Assembly (NCBI GenBank): GCA_030647905.1
Contig: JAUSJA010000031.1
Coordinates: 1-55,207 of the forward strand
Length of the DNA stretch: 55,207 nt
Source: Gemmatimonadaceae bacterium
GTDB taxonomy: Bacteria > Gemmatimonadota > Gemmatimonadetes > Gemmatimonadales > Gemmatimonadaceae
Reading direction: 5' to 3'
In this document: piece by piece, positions 21,129 to 29,017 of the stretch
How the letters are laid out: every line of letters begins with the position of its first letter
Position numbering within the stretch: the stretch's first letter is position 1
The notes under the pieces: generated by a model
Database searches by the model: none
What the model was told of the DNA's origin: nothing
The model's input: the letters and a program-made list of their open reading frames with translations, nothing else
Program-made: the position numbers and the translations under genes

Positions 21129-22474
21129 CTGACCCGCGGAGAGCCATGCCCAGTGTCAGTGGCCTCCTCGAGCGCGATGACGTCCGCGCGCTCCTCGAAG
21201 GGAATCCGCGCGGTCTCGTGGTTGACGCGGTGCGCCACGCGATAGACGAGGCACGCGGGACCGCGGCGAGCGGCGACGCCACGGACTGGGGAGAAAGAAT
21301 CGCGTCGCATCTCCACACGGTGCTGCGCAGATCCCTGCGCCCGGTTTTCAACGCCACCGGCGTCGTGCTCCACACGAATCTGGGACGCGCGCCCCTGGCG
21401 GAGGCGGCGATCACCGCGGTGCGCGAAGCCGCTGAAGGCTACACGAATCTCGAGTACGACCTGGAAGCCGGCGAGCGGGGCTCACGCTACGTCCACTGCG
21501 TGGAGCTGCTTCGCGAGCTGACAGGCGCTGAGGACGCGATAGTCGTCAACAATTGCGCCGCCGCCCTCGTGCTGTCGCTGAGCGCGCTCGCTCGCGGCCG
21601 CGAAGTGATAGTCTCGCGCGGAGAGTTGGTCGAGATCGGCGGAAGCTTCCGCGTTCCCGACATCATGCAGCGAAGCGGCGCTTCGCTCGAGGAAGTGGGA
21701 ACCACGAACCGCACTCACCTCGATGACTACCGGCGAGCTATCACACCACGCACGGGCGCGATCGCAAAGATCCATCGCAGCAACTTCACGCTGTCCGGTT
21801 TCGTCGCCGACGTGGATGTGAGACAGCTCGCCCCACTCGCGGCAGAGCACGGCGTTCCGATCGTACACGACCTTGGCAGCGGTCTCATGATCGAGCTCGA
21901 TGACTGGGGACTCACCGGCGAGCCGACGGCACGCGCAGCCCTCTCGGCCGGCGCGGCGGCGGTCCTCATGAGCGGCGACAAGCTGCTTGGTGGCCCGCAA
22001 TCCGGCATCGTGCTCGGCGCCAGACACATCATCGCCCGCATGCGCCAGGATCCGTTCGCCCGCGCGGTGCGCGTGGACAAGATGACGATCGCGGCGCTGG
22101 CTGCCACACTCGAGATCTATCGCAGTCCCGAGCGCGCGGTGAGCGAAATCCCGACACTCGCCATGCTGACCGCATCGGCGGAGAGCGTCGGCGAGCGCTG
22201 CCGGCGGGTCGCGGCAGCGCTGTCCGGCGTGGGAGTGGCCGCGACCGTCGTCGAGACTTTCGCCGCCGCCGGCGCCGGCGCTTACCCGTCGCACGAGATC
22301 GCTTCCTTCGCGCTCCGGCTCGCGGACGGCGAGAAAATCGAAAAGGTTCTGCGATCGGCCGAGCTTCCAGTCATCGGCCGAATCGCCGACGGAGGGCTTC
22401 TGCTCGACATGCGCAGCGTTCCCGTACGCGACGACGAGCGATTCACCGCCGCAGTGCTGGCGGCACTTACGTGA
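21125..22474 (+). CDS. selA: L-seryl-tRNA(Sec) selenium transferase
   Basis: A 449-residue PLP enzyme converting seryl-tRNA(Sec) to selenocysteyl-tRNA(Sec). The family signature NATGVVLHTNLGRAPLA is present, along with VNNCAAALVLSLSALARG, SRGELVEIGGSFRVPDIM, the PLP lysine in LMSGDKLLGGPQSGI, and RVDKMTIAALAATL. It implies selenoprotein synthesis, but no selB, selD or tRNA-Sec lies in the window. Start GTG overlaps the lipoprotein stop, and its own stop overlaps the next start, each as GTGA. Confidence 0.95.
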   Translation: MTDPRRAMPSVSGLLERDDVRALLEGNPRGLVVDAVRHAIDEARGTAASGDATDWGERIASHLHTVLRRSLRPVFNATGVVLHTNLGRAPLAEAAITAVREAAEGYTNLEYDLEAGERGSRYVHCVELLRELTGAEDAIVVNNCAAALVLSLSALARGREVIVSRGELVEIGGSFRVPDIMQRSGASLEEVGTTNRTHLDDYRRAITPRTGAIAKIHRSNFTLSGFVADVDVRQLAPLAAEHGVPIVHDLGSGLMIELDDWGLTGEPTARAALSAGAAAVLMSGDKLLGGPQSGIVLGARHIIARMRQDPFARAVRVDKMTIAALAATLEIYRSPERAVSEIPTLAMLTASAESVGERCRRVAAALSGVGVAATVVETFAAAGAGAYPSHEIASFALRLADGEKIEKVLRSAELPVIGRIADGGLLLDMRSVPVRDDERFTAAVLAALT

Positions 22475-23019
22475 ACGCGCTTCCGACCGCGGTTTTTCTC
22501 GACCGCGACGGAACCATCGTCGAGGACGCGCATTATCTCTCGAGCCCCGATCAGCTCCGGCTCATTGACGGAGCGGCCGAGGCGATCGCACGGATCAACT
22601 CCCTGCTCATCCCGGTGATCGTCGTGACGAACCAGTCGGGAATCAGGCGCGGACGGTTCACCGTCCAGGATTACGAGCGCGTTCGCGCCCGGCTCGATCA
22701 GCTCCTCGCCGGGCTTGGCGCGCGGATTGACGCTACGTACTACTGCCCTCACACACCCGACGACGCCTGCGAATGCCGCAAGCCGGGGTTGTTGCTGTTC
22801 CGCAGAGCAGCGGAGGAGATCCCGGGCGTGGATCTTTCGCGCGCGTTGTACATCGGCGACCAGATGCGCGACATACAACCGGGGCTCGCGCTCGGAGGCG
22901 ATGCAGTACTCGTCCCTTCCCCGGAGACGCCTCCGGCAGACACGCTCGCGGCGGTGGAACGAGCCCGTGTCGCTTCCTCACTCGGCACCGCGCTGGACTG
23001 GTTTCTCTGCACCAACTGA
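22471..23019 (+). CDS. HAD-family D,D-heptose 1,7-bisphosphate phosphatase-like protein
   Basis: A 182-residue HAD-IIIA phosphatase. FLDRDGTI (residues 9-16) carries the nucleophile and acid/base aspartates, VTNQSGIRRG gives motif II, and the zinc loop CPHTPDDACECRKPG is the GmhB hallmark. YIGDQMRDI is motif IV. It could act in heptose nucleotide synthesis or as a histidinol-phosphatase-like enzyme, since the two subfamilies resemble each other. Start GTG 22471 overlaps the selA stop. Confidence 0.88.
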   Translation: MNALPTAVFLDRDGTIVEDAHYLSSPDQLRLIDGAAEAIARINSLLIPVIVVTNQSGIRRGRFTVQDYERVRARLDQLLAGLGARIDATYYCPHTPDDACECRKPGLLLFRRAAEEIPGVDLSRALYIGDQMRDIQPGLALGGDAVLVPSPETPPADTLAAVERARVASSLGTALDWFLCTN

Positions 23020-23105
23020 ACGGTGGCGCGGTGGGCGGGATGTCAAGGCCGCGAAAGCTCCCTGACGCCTCTTACTGATCAACGCCCGCGACGATAAAAT
23101 CGCAC

Positions 23106-23705
23106 ATGGCAGTGCGCACAGCGGTGCTCGCGTCCGGCGGGGGCACGAATCTTCAGGCATTGATAGACCATCTCGAAATGCTCGGCACGCGCGCGGCGGC
23201 GCGTATCGCCGTGGTCGCGGCGAACCGCGAGGCCACGGGCGCGCTCGATCGCGCGCGGGCGTCCTCGATACCCACCGAAGTCTTCGACGCATCGGACGAC
23301 GGCTCGGCTCTGCTCGATCTGCTTCACCGCCACTCCATCGAGCTGCTCGTCCTCGCCGGCTATCTGAAGAGAATTCCGCCCCTCGTCGTCGGCGAATATC
23401 AGGGACGCATCATCAACGTCCATCCCGGCCTGCTACCCGAGTTCGGGGGTGCAGGTATGTACGGTGCGAGGGTTCATGCGGCGGTGATCGCGTCGGGCGC
23501 AAAGTTCACCGGCGTCACCGCCCACTTCGTGGACGACGAGTTCGATCATGGTCCGGTGATCGCCCAGTGGCGCGTGGGCGTCAAGCCGGACGACACCGTT
23601 GAGTCACTCGCCGCCCGCGTTCTGAAGGTGGAGCACATTTTCTATCCGCGGGTGGTCGAGATGGTCGCCGCGCTCAAAGGCAACGATTTTTTCGCAGATT
23701 TCTGA
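23106..23705 (+). CDS. purN: phosphoribosylglycinamide formyltransferase
   Basis: A 199-residue enzyme transferring a formyl group from 10-formyl-THF to GAR in purine synthesis. LASGGGTNLQAL at the N-terminus binds phosphate, RIINVHPGLLPEFGG carries the catalytic His, and TAHFVDDEFDHGPVIAQ has the conserved Asp. Its stop is followed after a single base by purH, so the two form an operon. Confidence 0.95.
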   Translation: MAVRTAVLASGGGTNLQALIDHLEMLGTRAAARIAVVAANREATGALDRARASSIPTEVFDASDDGSALLDLLHRHSIELLVLAGYLKRIPPLVVGEYQGRIINVHPGLLPEFGGAGMYGARVHAAVIASGAKFTGVTAHFVDDEFDHGPVIAQWRVGVKPDDTVESLAARVLKVEHIFYPRVVEMVAALKGNDFFADF

Positions 23706-23706
23706 C

Positions 23707-25239
23707 ATGCCCCTTGCGCTGCTTTCCGTATCCGACAAGACCGGACTCCTCGATTTCGCGCAGGGGCTCTCGCGCCTGGGATGGGAGATCGTCTCGACAG
23801 GCGGCACCGCCAAGGCGCTGCGCGCGGCAGGTCTCGCCCCGCGCGAGGTAAGCGACCTCACCGGCTTCCCCGAAATTCTCGACGGTCGCGTGAAGACTCT
23901 TCACCCGGCCGTGCACGGCGGCCTGCTCGCGCGCCGCGATGATCCCGAGCACATGAAGGTCGCGGCCGATCACGGGATCGCAATGATCGATCTCGTCGCG
24001 GTCAACCTGTATCCATTCCAGGCGACCGCCGCCCGCCCCGGCGTCACTACCGCCGAAGTCATCGAGAACATAGACATTGGCGGCCCGACGATGCTTCGCT
24101 CCGCCGCCAAGAATTTCGAATCCGTGACGGTCGTCGTGGATCCCGCCGATTATGCGCGTGTACTCGCGACGTTCGAGGCCAACGACGACGACGTGGAGCT
24201 GAGACGACTGCTCGCCGAGAAGGTCTATGCCCATACGGCGGCGTACGACAGCGCGATCTCCAGGTGGTTCGCCTGCGAGCGCGCCGAGCAGTTCCCCGAC
24301 CGCACCGTGCTGGCGATAGACCGCGCGCAGACATTGCGCTACGGCGAGAACCCGGGTCAGCGCGCGGCTTTCTATGTGGAGCAGGACGGCAACGGCCTCG
24401 CGGGACTCGAGCAGAAAGGGGGCAAGGAGCTCTCGTTCAACAACCTTCTCGATCTCGAGGGCGCCCTCCTCGCGACCGATCCATTTGCCGGCGAGACCTG
24501 CTGCGCGATCGTGAAGCACACGACCCCGTGCGGCCTGGCGACCGGATCGAGCGCGCTCGACGCGTACAGGAAGGCACTCGCGTGCGACCCGGTGTCGGCA
24601 TTTGGATCGGTCATATCGTTCACGGTCACCGTGGATGCCGAGACGGCCGAGGCGGTATCGAGCCTTTTCGTGGAGTGTCTCGTCGCGCCCTCGTTCAGCG
24701 ACGAAGCGCTGGAGATTCTCGGTCGCAAGAAGAATCTGCGTGTCCTGCAGGGTCAGGCGGTGTGGAAGGAGCATGCGCTCGACTACAAGCGCGTGCGTGG
24801 CGGCTTCCTCGTGCAGGAGCGCGCGCGTCCGATGTCCGAGAACGACAGGTGGACGGTGGTGACGAAGCGCCAGCCGACGGACGAAGAGCGTGTGAACCTG
24901 GCGTTTGCGTGGCGCGCGGTTGGCAGCGTCAAGTCGAACGCGATTCTGCTCGCCCGCGATGGAGCCACCATCGGAATCGGAGCAGGGCAGATGTCACGCG
25001 TTGATGCGGCGTTCCTGTCGGTTCACAAGGCGCAGCTCGCCGGCCACGACACGCTCGGCGCAGTGCTTGGCTCCGACGCGTTCTTTCCATTCCGGGACGG
25101 AGTGGATCAGGCGGCAGAAGCGGGCATCCGCGCCATCATCCAGCCAGGCGGTTCGGTGCGCGACGAAGAAGTGATCGCCGCCGCCGACGAGCACGACATC
25201 GCGATGGTTTTCACGGGACAGAGGCAGTTCAGGCATTGA
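23707..25239 (+). CDS. purH: bifunctional AICAR formyltransferase / IMP cyclohydrolase
   Basis: A 510-residue enzyme catalysing the last two steps of IMP synthesis. The N-terminal MGS-like cyclohydrolase domain (1-about 200) has [27 protein letters not shown] and [16 protein letters not shown]. The C-terminal transformylase has [21 protein letters not shown] and the catalytic [12 protein letters not shown]. It directly follows purN. Length and motif order are normal. Confidence 0.97.
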   Translation: MPLALLSVSDKTGLLDFAQGLSRLGWEIVSTGGTAKALRAAGLAPREVSDLTGFPEILDGRVKTLHPAVHGGLLARRDDPEHMKVAADHGIAMIDLVAVNLYPFQATAARPGVTTAEVIENIDIGGPTMLRSAAKNFESVTVVVDPADYARVLATFEANDDDVELRRLLAEKVYAHTAAYDSAISRWFACERAEQFPDRTVLAIDRAQTLRYGENPGQRAAFYVEQDGNGLAGLEQKGGKELSFNNLLDLEGALLATDPFAGETCCAIVKHTTPCGLATGSSALDAYRKALACDPVSAFGSVISFTVTVDAETAEAVSSLFVECLVAPSFSDEALEILGRKKNLRVLQGQAVWKEHALDYKRVRGGFLVQERARPMSENDRWTVVTKRQPTDEERVNLAFAWRAVGSVKSNAILLARDGATIGIGAGQMSRVDAAFLSVHKAQLAGHDTLGAVLGSDAFFPFRDGVDQAAEAGIRAIIQPGGSVRDEEVIAAADEHDIAMVFTGQRQFRH

Positions 25240-25656
25240 GCGATTCGCGGCGCATGCGGCGGCGCGTCGTGGCGGATCCACGCGGCTGAAGCCGTTCGGG
25301 GATTCGACGGATGCGAGGGCGGCTGGGAGATAGACGGGGAGCCGTATACCACCGCGCCGGGGACGAACTTTCTGATGTAGTCGTTGTCCTCTGTCGCCCG
25401 ATACATGATGCCGCTGTTCCCGCCTTCGCCGATGCGCCAGTTGAGGGCGAGCTCGAAGTTGCGGTACTTGTCCGCCGTGAGAATGTCGCCGGCGTTCTCG
25501 CCTGCGCTGCATGTGGCTCCCGGAAGAGGCGTGGCGAACATACGCCGACCGCGCCGCGCAGGGAAGAAGTTGGCGGCTCGCCACGAACTCACCACGAACT
25601 CAACGGTTGAGGAAGCGCGGCCGGGCAAATAGCTTCCGTTAGCCGGTGATGCACTG
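25240..25656. other. gene-poor stretch between purH and tRNA-Ser
   Basis: No intact gene is supported in these 417 bases. The middle carries the DUF1080 remnant listed separately, and the rest is unassigned sequence leading into the tRNA. Confidence 0.5.
25374..25502 (-). pseudogene. remnant of a DUF1080 (3-keto-disaccharide hydrolase) gene
   Basis: The reverse strand encodes [18 protein letters not shown] followed by [17 protein letters not shown]. This is the core strand-loop signature of DUF1080 family secreted glycoside-degrading proteins (concanavalin-like fold). On both sides the reading frame passes into unrelated sequence without the rest of the domain. The fragment covers roughly 43 residues of a domain of about 180. 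It is therefore a decayed or truncated gene beside the tRNA-Ser integration site. Confidence 0.65.
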
Positions 25657-25739
25657 GGAGGGTTGGCAGAATGGCTATTGCACCAGTCTTGAAAACTGGC
25701 GCGGGAAACCGCTTGGGGGTTCGAGTCCCTCACCCTCCG
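25657..25739 (+). tRNA. tRNA-Ser(TGA)
   Basis: An 83-nt cloverleaf. The acceptor is GGAGGGT/ACCCTCC with discriminator G. The anticodon stem is CCAGT/ACTGG with loop CTTGAAA, anticodon TGA. The long variable arm GCGG-GAAA-CCGC is that of a class II tRNA. It reads UCN serine codons. Its 3' 52 bases are duplicated at 27340-27391, marking an integration site. Confidence 0.95.
25688..25739 (+). repeat. left attachment-like repeat (3' end of tRNA-Ser)
   Basis: These 52 bases, from the anticodon loop to the discriminator, recur at 27340-27391 with one difference (A to C in the variable arm). Integrases often insert elements into tRNA 3' ends and rebuild the tRNA, leaving such direct repeats. Confidence 0.75.
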
Positions 25740-25838
25740 TTCTTGATTCACAACGACTTACGCGATCGCGCCGCCTAGCCGCTCCAGTCGTTGGCACATT
25801 CTAGGCAACATTCTTCAGTTCTTCGCGTTACTACCCTG

Positions 25839-26378
25839 CTATCCTGCGGGGTACAGTATTTCCGCACTAAAGAGGAGATCTCGTGCGTCGACGGTCGGCA
25901 AACCCGCGACCGCGCGACGGATTGTGTATCGCCAGACGGTATTCTCTGTAGCCTTCCTGGGACCCCAGGGCGGAGTCTCAATCCGGAGTAGTACGTAACA
26001 CGAACTCCCGTCCCAAGTCACTCGGCCCAGCGTGACAAGTCTGGGGATGGGTCTGCTACGCCCTTCGATTGAGGCAAAGCTTTTTTCATCAGCGATGCCA
26101 GCGTGCGCCGCAGACGCCAAAAGTCTTATTGCCCACGCGTCTTCACTTGACGGAAGCGGAAAGCTGTAATCTTTCTTTTCTGCGAGTCTGCCCTCCCCTG
26201 AGTTATCGACCGCGAAGACGATCATTAGCGGAGTCTCGCCGAAACGCTGTCGGAGATCGGCTCCGACAGCAGCAATTACGACTGCCGAGTCGCGTACCGA
26301 CTGCGCTTCCGAAATCCGCCCTCCGGCGAATAGTAGTCCCCCCAGAATTGTCAAGGAAAAACTTCTTCGAGGTGCCAT
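25839..26378 (-). CDS. secreted hypothetical protein
   Basis: A 179-residue protein with a signal peptide (residues 1-26, MAPRRSFSLTILGGLLFAGG, cleavage after SEA). The mature part (VVIAAVGADLRQRFGETPLMIVFAVD) resembles no family I can name. AGGAGG nine bases before ATG 26378 supports the start, and it lies 18 bases after the HEFFH reading frame, so the two form an operon. It lies inside the tRNA-bounded segment and has visibly lower GC than the core genes. Export is supported; function is unknown. Confidence 0.65.
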   Translation of the reverse strand: MAPRRSFSLTILGGLLFAGGRISEAQSVRDSAVVIAAVGADLRQRFGETPLMIVFAVDNSGEGRLAEKKDYSFPLPSSEDAWAIRLLASAAHAGIADEKSFASIEGRSRPIPRLVTLGRVTWDGSSCYVLLRIETPPWGPRKATENTVWRYTIRRAVAGLPTVDARDLLFSAEILYPAG

Positions 26379-26396
26379 CTCTATGCCCCTCCTGGG

Positions 26397-27111
26397 CTAG
26401 GCGCAGGCATCTGCCCACTCTTCGGCGGTGTAAGCCCCGGGGGACATCCGCCAATCGTACTCCCCCATCTTGTGGAAAAATTCATGGCGAAGCGATCTGT
26501 TAAGCTCGTCGTTCGATCGTGAACGGCCTTCAGGAGTCGTTCCATCGGGAACACGTCTCGAAATCGCCGTATACCATGGCGTTCCGTTATTAGGGATGGT
26601 CGAAAAGGCGGCCACGGTACCCGACCTGCCTGTTATCGGATGTGTTGACCAAAACGCCTTCCCGAACATGCGGATGGCTCCGATGTTCATACCTATGGTC
26701 TGGCCGAGATCTCTGCAACGACCTAATGAATGGCTCTGAAGTCGATTCGCTTCGTTCTGAAACACGCTCAACTCCGCCGGACCAGGATTCACGATCGGTT
26801 GTCCATCCGGAGTGTACGTTGTGTCGCCGGCATAATACACCGGGCGATAAGAGTCGTTCGTGGCCTGGTTTTCACTGTCCCAATAGTCCGCATAGTAAAT
26901 GGGGTTTCCGTTGATCTCATCACAATTCGGATTGTCTTGGCAACTGATGAGAGGCTGACGGCTTGACCGGCGTGTCATCGTCATGCGGGGCGGGAGAGGC
27001 ACTGTCCGATACGCGGCACCCAACAATTAGAAGGCACATCGCAAGAATTCTCAGGGAGGGTCCAGAACGTATCCGTCGTATGGCGAGTGCACTAGGTTCG
27101 GGGCCAGGCAT
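26397..27111 (-). pseudogene. frameshifted lipoprotein with an HEFFH metal-site motif
   Basis: Two overlapping frames look like one broken gene. The first starts at ATG 27111 behind GAGG, encodes a basic leader and the lipobox LLIVGC, and stops at 26920. The second is open from 27026 to 26397 and encodes YYADYW, a conserved-looking C-terminal region and HEFFHKMGEYDW, an HExxH zincin-type motif about 25 residues from the end. A single-base indel between 26920 and 27026 would join them. If the second frame is used alone it lacks an export signal. No family was recognised. Confidence 0.5.
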
Positions 27112-27117
27112 TCGCAT

Positions 27118-27508
27118 CCTCGTATAGGGTTTGACAAGCGCAACTTGGTCTAATTCGGCCCTACCGCAATAGCAAGATCCAAGCTGCGTGCGGAGGCGCC
27201 GATGGTAACAATCCTGTCAACGTTTCTCCGCAAGCCATCGCAATGGATCGCAACCCGGAGCGGCCTCAATCGGAGCTCCGGCTTCCTGTTGAGAGGCGAA
27301 CGCAGACAAATTGGAGCGGTCGCAAACGGGAGGCGAGAACTTGAAAACTGGCGCGGGCAACCGCTTGGGGGTTCGAGTCCCTCACCCTCCGCTTAGACCT
27401 ACCATTATCGCAGCCAGAGTCACTTCGCGCGATTTGCCATTGGGTCTATGCGGATACGGGGACCCGCGACGCGGGTAACCTGGCATCTGAAGGCGACGAC
27501 GATATCGA
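27118..27508. other. non-coding end of the tRNA-bounded segment
   Basis: No gene is supported. The region holds the right attachment-like repeat (27340-27391) and, left of it, the probable promoter region of the leftward lipoprotein/secreted-protein pair. Confidence 0.5.
27340..27391 (+). repeat. right attachment-like repeat (partial tRNA-Ser copy)
   Basis: This 52-base copy of the 3' part of tRNA-Ser(TGA) matches 25688-25739 at 51 positions. It lacks the acceptor 5' strand, D arm and anticodon 5' stem, so it cannot be a functional tRNA. It defines the right edge of a segment of about 1.6 kb. Confidence 0.8.
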
Positions 27509-28759
27509 TCACGGCCCGAAGGCACCGATCGGAATTACCGCCACGCCATCATCGCGCACGTACCCATATCCCGACGCAACAACAACCGCGAGCGTGCTCG
27601 GCTTCCCGGACTTCCTGGCGTCGATTCGCGCAGAAAATTTGAGCAGGTTCGCCGCTGCTTCGTCGATCTGGCCATGCCCGAGCTTTACCTCGAACGCCGC
27701 CCAACGACCGTCCGCGGCCTGTACAATTGCATCGACCTCCAGTCCTGTATTGTCGCGATAATGGTAGACCGCCGCATCTGCAGCCTGTGCGTACACACGA
27801 AGGTCGCGAATGACCATCGACTCGAACAGGAAACCGAACAGATTCAGGTCCTTCAGGAGTCGCGCTGGGGTCGCCCGCAATGCGGCAACGGCAAGCGACG
27901 GATCCACGAAATGACGCTTGGGTGCGTTTCGCAGAATTGACCTGGATCGCAGGTGCGGCGCCCACGCGGGCTGATCTTCGACGATCATGAGACGCTCGAG
28001 GGCCGCCAGGTACTCGCGCACTGTATCGTCTTTGAGAGCGCCGTCCGAACCGCCTGCGTCTGCTGCCAGCGTCGTCGCCGTCACGCACGTCGCCACGTTA
28101 CGTGCGAGCGAGCTAATGAGACGCCCGACTTTGTCGGGATCGCGCCTGGTCTGGTCGACCCGGCCAACATCAACGCGCCGAATTTCGTCGAGGTAGTCTC
28201 TGACCGCCTGTAACGAGTGGCTGACTGCGCGATGACCGTGGCCCGGCCAACCTCCGACTGCGACGCGCTCGGCTATTTCCGTAATTGACAACCCCGGATC
28301 AGGGCTCCTCACGTTGGCGGCGCCTAATAGTTTTCGCAGGGAAACTGATCCTGTAGAGTGGCCAGTCTCGAAAAGACTCATTGGGCGCATTCGGAGGCGG
28401 GTGAGCCGAGCAGCACCAGTGTGCCGCGTGACATCGTCCGCCGGGACAGCGGATCCCGTAAGGATGAACTGCCCCGGCTTCCCGCGGTCGTCCACCGCAC
28501 GACGGATATGGTTCCAGATCCTGGGCTCGATTTGCCACTCGTCTATCAGTCGCGGAACGGCTCCTGCCAGCACCAGTTTCGGATCGACGGCGATAGCCAG
28601 ACGAGCGTTTTCGTCGATGTCGAGCAATACCTCGCTGGCAGCCACCTGCCTGGCCGTGGCGGTCTTGCCGCACGCCTTGGGTCCTTCGATGACTACAGCA
28701 CCTGTTGATGCAAGGCGTCTTGCCAGCTCACTATCGACCACTCGAGCCTGGTAGGTCAT
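27509..28759 (-). CDS. AAA_14 / DUF4143 ATP-binding protein
   Basis: A 416-residue ATPase. The N-terminal AAA_14 domain has Walker A GPKACGKT (residues 26-33), Walker B RLIDEWQ and FILTGSA as sensor. The C-terminal DUF4143 domain has GLEVDAIV followed by AFEVKLG, the D/E...ExK spacing of a PD-(D/E)XK-like fold. Family members occur as mobile, often solitary genes, with no settled function. ATG 28759 has GGAGGG six bases upstream; the longer frame is not supported. Five 23-bp repeats lie just upstream and probably control it. Confidence 0.85.
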   Translation of the reverse strand: MTYQARVVDSELARRLASTGAVVIEGPKACGKTATARQVAASEVLLDIDENARLAIAVDPKLVLAGAVPRLIDEWQIEPRIWNHIRRAVDDRGKPGQFILTGSAVPADDVTRHTGAARLTRLRMRPMSLFETGHSTGSVSLRKLLGAANVRSPDPGLSITEIAERVAVGGWPGHGHRAVSHSLQAVRDYLDEIRRVDVGRVDQTRRDPDKVGRLISSLARNVATCVTATTLAADAGGSDGALKDDTVREYLAALERLMIVEDQPAWAPHLRSRSILRNAPKRHFVDPSLAVAALRATPARLLKDLNLFGFLFESMVIRDLRVYAQAADAAVYHYRDNTGLEVDAIVQAADGRWAAFEVKLGHGQIDEAAANLLKFSARIDARKSGKPSTLAVVVASGYGYVRDDGVAVIPIGAFGP

Positions 28760-28814
28760 TGGCACCCTCCTAGCGGACCAGAATGACGTCGGCCGCGCTG
28801 GCCGAGCGAGTATT

Positions 28815-28929
28815 AACAGGGATAATAGCACGATATCAGCAGGGATAATATAACGATCTAAACGGGGATGATATACTCCTTTTAACAGGGATAATACAAG
28901 AATGAGCCCGGGGAGAATATAACACCAGA
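28815..28929 (+). repeat. five direct repeats with exact 23-bp period
   Basis: Units start at 28815, 28838, 28861, 28884 and 28907. The GGGA core lies at 28819, 28842, 28865, 28888 and 28911, always 23 bases apart. Consensus of the conserved part is AACAGGGATAATATAACGAT, with the last three bases of each unit variable. There are no spacers of CRISPR type. The array is 55 bases upstream of the DUF4143 start and 88 bases upstream of the divergent M14 gene, so it is best read as an operator or iteron-like protein-binding array. Confidence 0.85.
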
Positions 28930-29017
28930 TTAATCGTGGCTACAGGGGATTGACCGCTGAACCCCCGTGCGCTATCACGTCGCTGTCGTAGTTGCCACCA
29001 AAAATGTCGGGACTCTC

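Noticed and set aside
24994-25584. Reverse frame overlapping purH end and the following gap
   Set aside because: Only the DUF1080 piece in another frame is recognisable; this frame gives arginine/histidine-rich noise.
25657-25739. tRNA with TGA loop as tRNA-Sec
   Set aside because: Selenocysteine tRNA has anticodon TCA and an 8-bp acceptor; this is TGA with a 7-bp acceptor, so it is tRNA-Ser.
28815-28929. Repeat array read as a CRISPR
   Set aside because: Units abut with no spacers, period is only 23 bases, and no cas genes are near.
28815-28929. Resemblance of GGGATAA to homing-endonuclease recognition
   Set aside because: Only a short core agrees; there is no homing endonuclease gene and no intron or intein.
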